Source of the DNA: Adlercreutzia sp. ZJ473 | GTDB taxonomy: Bacteria; Actinomycetota; Coriobacteriia; Coriobacteriales; Eggerthellaceae | DNA: 57,556 bases | NCBI RefSeq assembly: GCF_013185065.1 | Contig: NZ_JAAVTO010000011.1 | Coordinates: 1 to 57,556 of the forward strand | Reading direction: 5' to 3' | Part shown: positions 25,561 through 34,233 of the stretch, piece after piece | How positions within the stretch are numbered: the first letter of the stretch is position 1 | Layout of the letters: every line of letters begins with the position of its first letter | Translations under genes and position numbers: made by a program | Notes under the pieces: model-generated | Database searches by the model: none | What the model was told of the DNA's origin: nothing | What the model saw: only the letters and a program-made list of their open reading frames with translations

Positions 25561-26411
25561 GAGAGGCGGCCCGCAAGTCGCCTCGAGATACGAACAGGGC
25601 AATCGAGGGCTTTTACCTCGACAGGCTCCTGTGCCGCGTGTTCTCCGAAGCCAAGCCGGCCTTCATCCTGAAAGGCGGCCAGAGCCAGCTTGCCAGAAGA
25701 ATCGACGCGAGGGAAAGCCGCGATACAGACCTGGTGGGAACCTCTGCGGAAATCGAGGAATCACTCGCCAAGCTCAAAGAGCTCGCGTCGATCGACCTCG
25801 ACGACTTCTTCGAGTTCAGGTTCATCAAGGCAGACCCCATATCGGTATCACAGGAGTACCGCACGGGATACCGCGTCGAGTTCCTGCCCGTAATCGGGCG
25901 AACCAAGCGGCTCAACCCCCTGCACGTGGACCTCGTCGTAGACCAAACCCCGCCAGAGAACTGGATGCTCGTATCTCCCGCGAGCAGGCTTGAAGTCGAA
26001 GGGCTGCCCGTCTACGACTACGCGCTCCAAACCGTGGAGGAGAGGATAGCCGACAAGGTCTGCGCAACCATGCAGCTTTACGACGGCAGGCCGTCCTCGC
26101 GTGTGAAAGACCTGGCAGACCTTGCCGTCGCGATGTGCACCGACGTTGTCGACGCCGACATCCTGGCGGAGAAGATCAAGCGCGAATCCATCTTGCGCGG
26201 CATGAACGCGATCGAGCGATTCGAGGTGCCGGGCGAATGGGTGGCCTTCCGAGGACAGACATACGCGAAAGAGGCCCGCGCCTGCTCAGCGTCCAACATG
26301 CCAACCAGTATCGAGCAGGCAGTCCAGATGGTCGCCGACTGGCTCGCGCCCGTCATGAGCGGAGCCGCCCGAGGCAAGACCTGGCTCCCGGATAAGGGGC
26401 GGTGGCGGTGA
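25518..26411 (+). CDS. abiEii: AbiEii nucleotidyltransferase toxin
   Basis: The 297-residue protein begins at ATG 25518 with AAGGAG seven bases upstream, inside the end of abiEi. It has the AbiEii motifs: FILKGGQSQLAR (usual KGGTxL), the acidic RDTDLVG pair, EERIADKVCA and the DLADLAV segment near the C-terminus. AbiEii is a nucleotidyltransferase toxin; related enzymes modify tRNA 3' ends to halt growth during phage infection. The Gln in GGQS in place of the usual Thr is mildly unusual, but the Gly-Gly and Asp residues are kept. It is convergent with the NACHT gene, 48 bases apart. Confidence 0.88.
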   Translation: MSRYASARALEQAIREAARKSPRDTNRAIEGFYLDRLLCRVFSEAKPAFILKGGQSQLARRIDARESRDTDLVGTSAEIEESLAKLKELASIDLDDFFEFRFIKADPISVSQEYRTGYRVEFLPVIGRTKRLNPLHVDLVVDQTPPENWMLVSPASRLEVEGLPVYDYALQTVEERIADKVCATMQLYDGRPSSRVKDLADLAVAMCTDVVDADILAEKIKRESILRGMNAIERFEVPGEWVAFRGQTYAKEARACSASNMPTSIEQAVQMVADWLAPVMSGAARGKTWLPDKGRWR

Positions 26412-26459
26412 GCGCGGAATCCTGGTTTTCGACTTGACCCCGCCGGAAGCCTCTCGCTG

Positions 26460-29400
26460 CTACCGGCTCGCGAGGACATTCGGTTGCTCATCGATAACTG
26501 CGCCGTTCTCCTCGAGGATATTGGGCGTGTCGGCGTCTTCGAAAACGGCGTTTCGGAAGCTCGCCTTGAAGACTCTGATGGAAGGCAGGACCTGAGAGTA
26601 GGCGATCTTGCCCGACTTGACGTCAATCGTTCCGAGACCGTCTTCGCCGTATCGAGCGAAGAGGCGCGCGTCGTCGTGCGAGAACTGAAGCGAGTCGACG
26701 GTTGCCGTGTGCGCCTTGTCTGCCTCGAACTCGATCGCCTTGCAGGTAAAGTCATCGAGATCGGCGATGACGATGGCGTACGTACCCCCAGGGTGGCTCG
26801 TATCCAGCGTATACGCATAGTACCTGGAGGATGGAGACATGGCGCTGAACGTGACTTCGAGGTTCAAGTTTTGAACGGCGTCGAAGATTCGCTGATCGTC
26901 GTCTACCAGATTGTGGGCAACGTCAAAGCTGAAGCTCTCGTCGAATGCGGTGATGGTGTCGAAGGGCCCCATGCAGACAATTCGGTTGTTCGGGAGGCTG
27001 GCGTCGATGGTCGTGCACTCATGCCAGACTTCGTTTGAGGCGACGACGCCAACGAAGGTCAGGCGCGAGTCCTCAACCTGGTATCGAATCGTATGAACCG
27101 TATTGCCCAAGTCTGCGACAAGCAGCTGAGACTGCGGAATCGGGCAAATCGATTCAGGCCTGATTGCGTCAGGCAACAGCTCACTGAGGTCTCCCTCGTA
27201 GAGGAGGGTGAGGTCGTCTGCGTCGAAGGCAAGGATATTGTCTCTTTCGGTTGAGACGAATATGATCCTTAAGTCTGTTGAGTACCTGATTCGATCGGGA
27301 CTGTACAGGCACTTAACCGAGCTCAAAGGAGTGAAGCCGTCTTTGCTGATCGAGTAGAGATGCAAGTCAAGATCATCGGTGGCGAGGAGCAGGCGACTGC
27401 CGTCAGGGCTGATGGCAAAGGCCTCTATCCTGCAGTCCTCGAGTTCGAAGTCTCCGCACTCGTCAATCCTTCCTGCGTTTGGGTTAAACCAATAGACCAA
27501 TCCCTTCGAAGTCATCAGGAGCAGCCTTCCGCCGAGGGACTCGATGTGCGACAGCAGTTCCGCATCGGAGCCAAACAGGACCTTCAAGGGCTTCTTGGCG
27601 CCAAGGTAGTTCGCCTGAGTCAGGTCCCATATGCTCACGGCGTCCGTTGCGTGGGAGCACAGAAGGTAGCTTTCGTCAGACGAGAACGCGAATGCCTGAA
27701 CCAGCGCCGCAGAAGCGTCGGTCAACAGCTCTTGGTTGAAGGAGTCGACGAGTCGGCCGCTGAACGAATCGTAGATGCGAATCTCGTCTTCGAGTCCAAC
27801 GGCCAGGTATCGGCCGGTGGGAGAGAACGCCGCGCCAAAAGGATGCTGACCGATTCCGAACAGCGACTCCTCCGCGTTGGTTTGGTAGTTGTACCGCACT
27901 ACGTTGTTTCTTTTACTTAGGAGGCAGAGAACCTCGGGGTGGTTGGTGTCGAAGTGGGCGGTGGTGACTGTGCTCTGGAAGGTGTGCTTCCAACACTGCT
28001 CGACTTTTCCTTCACTCCAGTCGATTTTCCACTTGTGGAGAGTGTCTGACGTGAAGGAAAAGAGCTCGGTTGCGTCGCTGCTTCCGAGGTGGAACATTCT
28101 GTGCTTGGCGAATGCTCCTCCGGATTCAAGCTCGGCGTGAAGGCCTGCGAGTCTGGACTTTGCTTGGCCGGGGATGATGTCCAGGCTGCTTCCTCCGATC
28201 ATCATACGCAGGCAAGAGGACGGGACGGGGATGGATGAGACTATTTCTGCCCCACCGTACTCCTCTGTGGTTCGCCCTTTCGTGTCGATCGTGAAAACGC
28301 GGCTCGTCGTCACGAAGCCGATGAGGTCGGCATCTCCATACGGCACGAGCTGTTGAATGCTGCCTTCGTCCTCTGTCAGCTTTCTGTACCCGAGAATCGA
28401 GCCCGTCAGGGAGTTCCAGACAAACACTGCGCTTTCTGATGCGGTGGCGAACATGGGGCTTGCGCCAGAGGCTCCGAGGAACGAGATCAGGTCGACGTGC
28501 TCGTTCGACGCCGCTGACGCAAACGTGTCGCTGCCGATCACCGCAGAGTCGAAACGGCAGCCTCGAAGGTCGCATCCGTACGTGTAGAAGTGAACGCTGC
28601 GCAGGTCCTTTCCCGTGTAGTCAAGAGACCCGAAATCGACGTTCAGCCTTCTGTACAGCTCGAGCATGTGAAATGCCGAATAATCGTCTTCGTTGCCGTT
28701 AAGCCGTCTTGATGAGCAGCGGGCCCATGCCTCGTCGAGCTCGCGCTTGGTGAAGAGCGGCGCGAGAAGGTTGAGGGTCTCGGTCTCCTTGGCCTCAAGG
28801 CTCCACTGCTGCGAGGTTGAAGGATCGGCGTTCGTCGAGTAGGGCCTCAGGGAGACACGCATGCAAACTGCATCGAAGAAGTCCCTGAACTTCTGGTGCA
28901 TGAACGCAAAGCTGATCTCACCATCGCCCAGCTCAACCTCATGGAGGATCTTCGTCTGGTCGCAGAGGATGTGCAGGTAGGCTCTGTAATCCCAATGCGG
29001 AGCTTGCGTGATGTCTGCGGGTCTTGAGAGGCAGTAGTCAGAGTCAAACCAAGAATCAATCCTGCCTTCGGGCTGGCTTTGCAGCAGGTTGGCAGCTTCG
29101 CCTCTCGTCATCTCGAAGCGACCCGACTGCTTCATCGCCGCGCCGATGACGGATGACGCGTAGATGAGCGCCGTGGAAATATCGAGAGGCGTCAGCCTTG
29201 CGTCTTGGGAGAACTTCGCAATTTGGCATTGGATGAAGTTCCAGATGATCGCGGCTTGGGTGCTGATATTCGGCTCCTCGGCAATAAACCTAAGGCCGCG
29301 TGGGTCGCCGATGTAGCTCTGCTGCTTCAGCGTGTTGGTGTAGAGCGTGATCATCAGAGGGTTCGCCAGCGTCTCCCACATGTTGCTGCTGTCGGCAGGG

Positions 29401-30599
29401 ACCGGGGCTTGGTGGTCTTCCAAGTATTTCCTGATGTTGGCTTTTTCCAAGGGAAGAGCCTCGATGTATTCGAGCTTCTTCGACCAGAACGACACTTTGT
29501 CAGCCTGCTCTCGCCCGGTAATTACGATTGTGAGGTTGGGATAATGCATCCATTGATCCTCAAGCTCTTTTTGTATGTAGAGAGAAGCGTTGTTTGTGGC
29601 TGACGATATCTCGTTCCATCCGTCGAGGAACAGGAAGGCCGGCTTTTCGGCATGCTCGTCGTCGCATTGCGCGAGGAAGGCCTCCCAGCAATTCTCGGCG
29701 TTTCTGAAGGCGATCTCCCTGATGTAGTTGGCGAGGCAGTTGCCGCCCTCAACGGCTCGCCAGGTGAAAACGTTTAAAGGGATCAAGGCCGACAGGTATC
29801 CCTCTGACAGCGCGGTTCTCGCTGCCGTCTGGACGGAAACGGTCTTGCCGATTCCGCCTTCCCCTACAAGCATGGCATGGCGGTTCCTCTTGAAACCGCC
29901 GTCGTCGAACAAGAACGACCAAACCGACGGGTAGTCGGATCCACGAGACGAGTACTGGCGGGTCTCGATGTCGGACCTCAAATCAGGGAACAGCTCCCTT
30001 GACACGCTGTCGAGGTAATACGTTCCGCTGTTCTTCTCGATGTTGGCCAAGTGGTTCTTGAGGACCTCAATCGCTTCGGCGCTGCCGCCGAAGCGGGCGA
30101 GGCTTGCCTCAAGCGTCTCGAGGCCTTGGGAGAGGCGAGGCGAAATCACGTCGCTCCATTCGGCGCCTTCCAGGCTTAGCTGTGCGCATATGCCGTCGAG
30201 GACGCTCAACCAGAAGGTCTCGATGATTGATCGGATCTCGGGGTTGCTGGTGTTTGCATGCTCGCGAATTTGAGCAAGGTCGGCTGCTTCTTCGCCATAC
30301 CAGCTCGATAGCAGAGCAGAGCAGTTCGAGGAGAATGCGCTGAGCGTGAATCTCTCGGAGCCTTTCGACCTGATCGCTGCCTCGGATATGGTCCTTACGC
30401 GACTTGCGCACTTCCCGTCGATGGGGGAATCGCCCCTTATCTTGTTGGGAAAATAGTTCTCGCTGGGCCATTCCTCGTGGCTGACATCTTCTCTCGAGAT
30501 GCCGTATCGGCTCCAGTTTCCTATGTACGTCGTTCCGAAGGCTCCTCTTAGGTATTCGGCTAGCAAGCTGGCTTTGTTGCTGGGAAACACGCTAATCAC
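26460..30599 (-). CDS. NACHT-like STAND NTPase with C-terminal beta-propeller
   Basis: The 1379-residue protein has an uncharacterised N-terminal effector or sensor region (1-215). A NACHT-like NTPase follows with Walker A GEGGIGKT near 246-253, Walker B FLFLDGWNEI near 323-331, a VITGREQ sensor and NPLMITLYTN of the winged-helix part (about 235-600). From about 680 to the end are WD40-like blades, for example ASESAVFVWNSLTGSI, GLEDEIRIYDSFSGRL, HATDAVSIWDLTQ and ATDDLDLHLYSISK. NACHT/STAND proteins of this build act in bacteria as NLR-like phage sensors. The start is GTG 30599 with a poor ribosome site, so an internal start is possible. Its neighbour is an AbiE pair, consistent with a defence island. 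Confidence 0.86.
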   Translation of the reverse strand: MISVFPSNKASLLAEYLRGAFGTTYIGNWSRYGISREDVSHEEWPSENYFPNKIRGDSPIDGKCASRVRTISEAAIRSKGSERFTLSAFSSNCSALLSSWYGEEAADLAQIREHANTSNPEIRSIIETFWLSVLDGICAQLSLEGAEWSDVISPRLSQGLETLEASLARFGGSAEAIEVLKNHLANIEKNSGTYYLDSVSRELFPDLRSDIETRQYSSRGSDYPSVWSFLFDDGGFKRNRHAMLVGEGGIGKTVSVQTAARTALSEGYLSALIPLNVFTWRAVEGGNCLANYIREIAFRNAENCWEAFLAQCDDEHAEKPAFLFLDGWNEISSATNNASLYIQKELEDQWMHYPNLTIVITGREQADKVSFWSKKLEYIEALPLEKANIRKYLEDHQAPVPADSSNMWETLANPLMITLYTNTLKQQSYIGDPRGLRFIAEEPNISTQAAIIWNFIQCQIAKFSQDARLTPLDISTALIYASSVIGAAMKQSGRFEMTRGEAANLLQSQPEGRIDSWFDSDYCLSRPADITQAPHWDYRAYLHILCDQTKILHEVELGDGEISFAFMHQKFRDFFDAVCMRVSLRPYSTNADPSTSQQWSLEAKETETLNLLAPLFTKRELDEAWARCSSRRLNGNEDDYSAFHMLELYRRLNVDFGSLDYTGKDLRSVHFYTYGCDLRGCRFDSAVIGSDTFASAASNEHVDLISFLGASGASPMFATASESAVFVWNSLTGSILGYRKLTEDEGSIQQLVPYGDADLIGFVTTSRVFTIDTKGRTTEEYGGAEIVSSIPVPSSCLRMMIGGSSLDIIPGQAKSRLAGLHAELESGGAFAKHRMFHLGSSDATELFSFTSDTLHKWKIDWSEGKVEQCWKHTFQSTVTTAHFDTNHPEVLCLLSKRNNVVRYNYQTNAEESLFGIGQHPFGAAFSPTGRYLAVGLEDEIRIYDSFSGRLVDSFNQELLTDASAALVQAFAFSSDESYLLCSHATDAVSIWDLTQANYLGAKKPLKVLFGSDAELLSHIESLGGRLLLMTSKGLVYWFNPNAGRIDECGDFELEDCRIEAFAISPDGSRLLLATDDLDLHLYSISKDGFTPLSSVKCLYSPDRIRYSTDLRIIFVSTERDNILAFDADDLTLLYEGDLSELLPDAIRPESICPIPQSQLLVADLGNTVHTIRYQVEDSRLTFVGVVASNEVWHECTTIDASLPNNRIVCMGPFDTITAFDESFSFDVAHNLVDDDQRIFDAVQNLNLEVTFSAMSPSSRYYAYTLDTSHPGGTYAIVIADLDDFTCKAIEFEADKAHTATVDSLQFSHDDARLFARYGEDGLGTIDVKSGKIAYSQVLPSIRVFKASFRNAVFEDADTPNILEENGAVIDEQPNVLASR

Positions 30600-30913
30600 T
30601 CACTAAGTACTTCAGGGACAGGCCCGTGCGGTTGCGGTGTGGTCCTGTGCGGTTTCCGCGATCTGCGCGCTGGTCTATCGTTTTTCTTGTAATGAAGCCA
30701 TTTTACCAAGGAGCCTGAAATGAAGACCTAATCCGATTTAGCGACACCCAAAAATCGGTAATCCACCCAGGAAGACTGCAGCTCCTTGGCGTGATTGCCA
30801 GCAATTTCAAGACATGTTGAGATAGCTGGAATCCCCAAACAGAGTCTTTGGTCGCGCCGCCGCGCCTGGGTGGCCTGGGTCCTGCTGTCTCAACTCGAGA
30901 CAAAGGACTCAAG
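30600..30913. other. Divergent spacer between NACHT and sigma-like genes
   Basis: This 314-base divergent region must contain promoters for both neighbours, but no strong -10/-35 pair stands out. A three-codon frame (ATG AAG ACC TAA at 30720) follows AAGGAG and might be a leader peptide or coincidence. Nothing else is recognised. Confidence 0.4.
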
Positions 30914-31537
30914 ATGAGCTTTCGCAATCCTGGTGCCTTCCTTGGCACAAACGGCGCCTCCCGCACCCGCCCCTCTGCAAAGGTCCTTCGCGAATCAGGC
31001 ACGCAAACCTGGTCGATCTGCTTCGAGGGAACCGTTGAGTCTATCACGGCCTACGACTTCGGCGACGGCTTCATGGTCGTGGTCAACGGCAGCGGCGCGG
31101 CGACGGTGGCGAACCTCGACCATGACCTCGTGGTGGACAGGGACGCGGATCATGATCGATTCTGCGAGCAGCTGCGCACAGCCTACTACCGACTGGAATG
31201 GAACAACGACGATCGCGAAGCCCACCATCGTACCGGCTACGGCAGCTCGGAATGGGGAAGCGACGAGGACTTCCATGATCCGATGGAGCGCTATCCGGTA
31301 GTTGGCTGCTTCGACGATGCCGACTTCCGGCTGAACTACCTTCCGCTGTTCGAACGGGTATTTGCTGAGATCGATGATGCGGTGACCGCTGAGATATTCG
31401 TGAGGCACTGCTTCGAGGACTGCACGTTTCGCCATCTCGGCGAGATGTTCGGCATGAGCCACACTGCTGCGCGCATGCGCTACAACAAGGTGGTCGCGCT
31501 GATGCGCGAGATCTTTGGCGATTACTTCGGCGGCTAG
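30914..31537 (+). CDS. Sigma-70 region-4-like regulator
   Basis: The start is ATG 30914 (MSFRNPGAFL), with AAAGGA nine bases upstream. In the 207-residue product the last 45 residues form a helix-turn-helix resembling sigma region 4 (HLGEMFGMSHTAARMRYNKV followed by VALMREIFGDYF). The centre is acidic and His-rich with no clear region 2 core-binding motif (DHDRFCEQLRTAYYRLEWNN). It may be a DNA-binding regulator related to sigma factors rather than a full sigma factor. Proteins like this accompany conjugative elements in Coriobacteriia and may control excision or transfer. A hairpin follows the stop. Confidence 0.65.
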   Translation: MSFRNPGAFLGTNGASRTRPSAKVLRESGTQTWSICFEGTVESITAYDFGDGFMVVVNGSGAATVANLDHDLVVDRDADHDRFCEQLRTAYYRLEWNNDDREAHHRTGYGSSEWGSDEDFHDPMERYPVVGCFDDADFRLNYLPLFERVFAEIDDAVTAEIFVRHCFEDCTFRHLGEMFGMSHTAARMRYNKVVALMREIFGDYFGG

Positions 31538-31638
31538 CACGAGCGCGGCTCGGATGTGCCCATCCCGCCCGCCCTTCGCGCCTGCCTGAGGAACCGAGAA
31601 TGCGCCCCTGGGGAGTGATCTCCAGGGGCTTTGGTTCG
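31534..31638 (+). repeat. Imperfect inverted repeat, arm A (end and 3' region of sigma-like gene)
   Basis: The bases covering the stop codon and 3' region are repeated in inverse orientation at 32579-32664. The shared core includes GCGCCTGCCTGAG, CCGAGAATGCGCCCCT and GGGGCTTT. This arm has about 25 extra bases. Within it CCCCTGGGGA and TCTCCAGGGG (near 31606-31628) form a hairpin followed by CTTTGG, probably a terminator. Confidence 0.7.
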
Positions 31639-32181
31639 TTGGCCTCCTGGCTTGCGGACCGGGGTTGGCCTGTGGCAGAGCGCGGCCGCTTTTCGCCGAT
31701 GATGGTTGGCGTCGAGGCTGCTGTGGGCGCATCGGCTCTTCGGGATTGCCGGGCGCTGCGCCATCGAGGGTCCTCTTGCCGGATTGTGGCGGGCTGGTTC
31801 GGCTGGGCGCTTCCACGTGCGGCGTTCCACCTGCAGCGATGCGCCGGGCCTCTGCGGTGTGCGGGCCTGTTCGCAGCCCTGGTCGGAACGCGGTGCTTTG
31901 GCATTGCGATCGGGCTGTCCGACGCCCTACCCCCTTGTGCTTCTACGGTGGGGCGCCCATGTCTTTCCGTTGTCCCTTCGCTTGCGGCGAATCTTCGCAA
32001 GCCCGCTCCCTGCGCCCGCAAGGGTCGCAAAAACTTTCCGTAGACGAAAACTCGACTGGCGCCGCCGTCCCGGTTTTGCCTTCCTCCCTTGTTGGGCAGT
32101 CGCCGGCTTGCGGACTCGCGGCCACAAGGGCAACGGGCCATGGGGGCCACCGCCCACGAATACGTACAGGAGGTACGTGTT
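31639..32181. other. 543-base spacer without a recognised gene
   Basis: The spacer is GC-rich and contains overlapping open frames on both strands, but none has a ribosome site or a recognisable protein motif. It ends with the AGGAGG ribosome site of the YraN-like gene. I see no RNA gene or repeat other than the flanking inverted arms. Confidence 0.4.
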
Positions 32182-32556
32182 ATGACTACCAGCATCCTTT
32201 CCGATCGCATCAATGCCGCAGCCATCAGGTTCCTGGAGCGCCAGGGCTACAAGATCATCGACCCCGCCTGGGACATCGCAGAAGGTCAGACCGGCATCGT
32301 CGCCGACGACAAGGGAACCCTCGTTTTCGTGGAGACGGCAGCTTCCCAGGCCGGTTCCGACATGCCCGCCGAGGACGAATCCGACGAGAGCCGCAGGGCT
32401 TCTGAGGGTGCAGTGGCTCGGTGGCTGGCAACCCCTCAAGCAGCGGAATTCGAGGACATCCCGATTCGCTTCGACGTCATCAGGGTGCTCGTCATCGGCG
32501 CTGACCGCGCACTGCTCCGCCACCACATCGGCCGCTTCGGCATCGCCGCATGCTAG
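32182..32556 (+). CDS. Degenerate YraN (UPF0102)-like protein
   Basis: The start is ATG 32182 (MTTSILSDRI), with AGGAGG eight bases upstream. The 124-residue product follows the layout of YraN-family nuclease-fold proteins: AAIRFLERQGYKIIDPAWDI, then GQTGIVADDKGTLVFVETA. The catalytic-looking residues differ: the usual GEIDLI is GQTGIV and the usual VEVKxR is VETAAS. It is therefore probably inactive as a nuclease or has another role. The rest is acidic (DMPAEDESDESRRASEG), ending VIRVLVIGADRALLRHHIGR. The relationship is by eye and moderate. Confidence 0.5.
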   Translation: MTTSILSDRINAAAIRFLERQGYKIIDPAWDIAEGQTGIVADDKGTLVFVETAASQAGSDMPAEDESDESRRASEGAVARWLATPQAAEFEDIPIRFDVIRVLVIGADRALLRHHIGRFGIAAC

Positions 32557-32578
32557 CATGTCAGGAAGTCTGAGCAAA

Positions 32579-32664
32579 CGAACCGAAAGCCCCTTGCAGG
32601 AGATCCCTGCGAGGGGCGCATTCTCGGTTTCTCAGGCAGGCGCGACGAGCCGCGCTCGCGCTAG
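32579..32664 (-). repeat. Imperfect inverted repeat, arm B
   Basis: Reverse-complemented, this matches 31534-31638 apart from about 25 missing bases and scattered changes, including the CTAG of the sigma-like gene's end. An internal hairpin (CCCCTTGCAGG with CCTGCGAGGGG) is conserved. Confidence 0.7.
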
Positions 32665-32696
32665 ACGTATCCGCAGCGGCGGCGCTGCGGATACGT
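32665..32696. terminator. Perfect 13-bp hairpin
   Basis: ACGTATCCGCAGC (32665-32677) pairs with GCTGCGGATACGT (32684-32696) around GGCGGC. No T-run follows. It directly adjoins repeat arm B and may be a terminator-like or recombination-related structure. The next 380 bases to the DUF6870 start hold no recognised gene. Confidence 0.45.
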
Positions 32697-33075
32697 TGCC
32701 TCGCGTTATCGGTTGTAAAATATCGTTTGTGCTTGAAGCTGCCGCGCTGGTGTCCACGTTGCCGACTATCGTGGCTGTGCGGGAGATTCTGCCTTGTTGC
32801 CGACGGCGTCCCAGGAGCTGTCCGCCCCTGGACCCCGAGCAGAGGAAATGATCCCTCTGCACTCCCATGTCTGTTCGCACGGGCTCAGCCTGCGAGTAAA
32901 GGGCCCCGCAAAATCCTTTCGCGATTTGCTGCGCAAATTGACGCAAGCACCGCGCTGCTTTTTGCAGGTCTTCCTTGACACGGTCTTCGTCCGTGCGCGG
33001 CGGCAATCAGGGATTGCGATGACGAACCGCAATCCGCAGGCGGATTCGTAAGCCAATCCTGAAAGGAGACCAAAC

Positions 33076-33420
33076 ATGTTAACCCAGACGAAGATTGAAC
33101 GTGCGCGTGAGGCCGCCGCACTGCCCAACGACCAGATCGACATCGACGCGCTGAGGGACATCCGCGACGTCGTGGTGGACCCCAACCTGCCGTTCGAGGA
33201 GCGCCTCCGCAGCTACATCGACCAGATCGGCAACCCGTACCTCTACCGGCACGGCAAGCGCATCGTGCGCGTGGAGTTCGCCGGCGAGTCGACGCTGGAG
33301 GAGTGCTGCGCGCACTACCTGTCGAAACTCAGTGGACTGAGGGCTAGCTCATGTGCGAGTTCTCACGTCAAGGTGGTTTCCGATTCCACTCTGCGGCGTC
33401 CTGAAGCCAGGACGGCATAG
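33076..33420 (+). CDS. DUF6870-type small protein, copy 2 with replaced C-terminus
   Basis: The ATG at 33076 follows AAAGGAGA. The first 83 residues match copy 1 closely (LPNDQIDIDALRDIRDVVVD, FAGESTLEECCAHYLS). After YLS the sequence diverges abruptly into a 31-residue tail (KLSGLRASSCASSHVKVVSD and onward) not seen in copy 1, which ends YLSSTH. The tail is probably read-through past a rearrangement breakpoint near 33323, so the C-terminus may be non-native. Function is unknown. Confidence 0.65.
   Translation: MLTQTKIERAREAAALPNDQIDIDALRDIRDVVVDPNLPFEERLRSYIDQIGNPYLYRHGKRIVRVEFAGESTLEECCAHYLSKLSGLRASSCASSHVKVVSDSTLRRPEARTA
33121..33323 (+). repeat. 203-bp inverted repeat, arm 2 (inside DUF6870 copy 2)
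   Basis: Identical to the reverse complement of 24025-24227 except for two bases (one changes His to Arg, one is silent). Homology stops sharply at both ends of the stretch. Confidence 0.9.
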
Positions 33421-33568
33421 GCCGTTCGCGATCGGACGGGCCTTGGAATCCATCTCGAAAAGGCAGGGGCATGAAGATGGTAGCAACTTGCTCATACACG
33501 GTTTTCCACGACGCAGCCTCGGACGCTGGCGGTGTTCCTCTCCTCATTGACAACAAGGTTGGCTAATC

Positions 33569-33916
33569 ATGACCGAAGATAAAGCAAACTTCATGTTCTT
33601 CATTGACCGCGCTGCTCGCGACGAGGCAAAGGACCTGTTCGGGTATTTGGGCTTTGGCATCAACGCCGCAGTGGCGATGCTCATGAGCCGCATTGCTCAC
33701 GGCAGGACGGTTCCCTTGGATTTCTCGCTTTACGTAGACCCTGCGATTGCCTACAGCAGGGACAAGGTGAAGGTGACCGTATGCTTGGATCGCTACGTGC
33801 GAGACGAGGCGACAAAGGTTATTCGCGACTTGTCTCTTGGTAACACCGAACTCATGGAGCACTTCATCAACGAGTGCCTGGTGAAGCAGGCGATCCCGTT
33901 TGCGGTGAGGAAGTAG
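33569..33916 (+). CDS. Tandem RelB/DinJ-like antitoxin
   Basis: The 115-residue protein seems to contain two consecutive ribbon-helix-helix half-units of RelB/DinJ type. The first is FFIDRAARDEAKDLFGYLGF then NAAVAMLMSRIAHGRTVPLD; the second is VTVCLDRYVRDEATKVIRDL then ELMEHFINECLVKQAIPF. Ribbon-helix-helix antitoxins normally dimerise, so a covalent tandem could form the DNA-binding unit from one chain. No RelE/YafQ toxin is visible within 1 kb on either side. The ribosome site is weak. A terminator-like hairpin follows. Confidence 0.65.
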   Translation: MTEDKANFMFFIDRAARDEAKDLFGYLGFGINAAVAMLMSRIAHGRTVPLDFSLYVDPAIAYSRDKVKVTVCLDRYVRDEATKVIRDLSLGNTELMEHFINECLVKQAIPFAVRK

Positions 33917-33978
33917 ACTGCCGAGCGGTTAGTCGAGCGAGCCGAACGTTAAAGAAATAGATTGGCTGGTTCATGAGA

Positions 33979-34013
33979 GCCCCAGGAAACCGCGCACGCG
34001 CCTGGGGCCTATT
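33979..34013 (+). terminator. Rho-independent terminator after the RelB-like gene
   Basis: GCCCCAGG (33979-33986) pairs with CCTGGGGC (34001-34008), with further pairing CCGCG/CGCG inside, followed by CTATTT. It lies 63 bases after the stop. Confidence 0.5.
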
Positions 34014-34233
34014 TGCGTTTGTCAAAGATGGCTGTCCTATCGGCTTCTTGCAGATGCTCGCGTCAATTCCTTTCTGCCTGACGTGATTCCGATGCCAATT
34101 TCTGAGCACTGTTTCGCAATATGCTGAGCGGTATGATGCTAATTCTTGAGCATAAGCGCGTCATTTGTTGAACGCTCCCGGTATACCAAAGAGCTCGTGT
34201 CAAATCGCCTGACCCCCGACATCCCCTGCAGCT
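34014..34233. other. Spacer with no recognised gene
   Basis: AT-richer sequence without a supported gene. The remains of the AlbA_2/HATPase-type pseudogene begin immediately after it. Confidence 0.35.

Noticed and set aside
30720-30731. Three-codon leader peptide with AAGGAG
   Set aside because: It is too short to tell from chance and has no adjacent attenuator hairpin.
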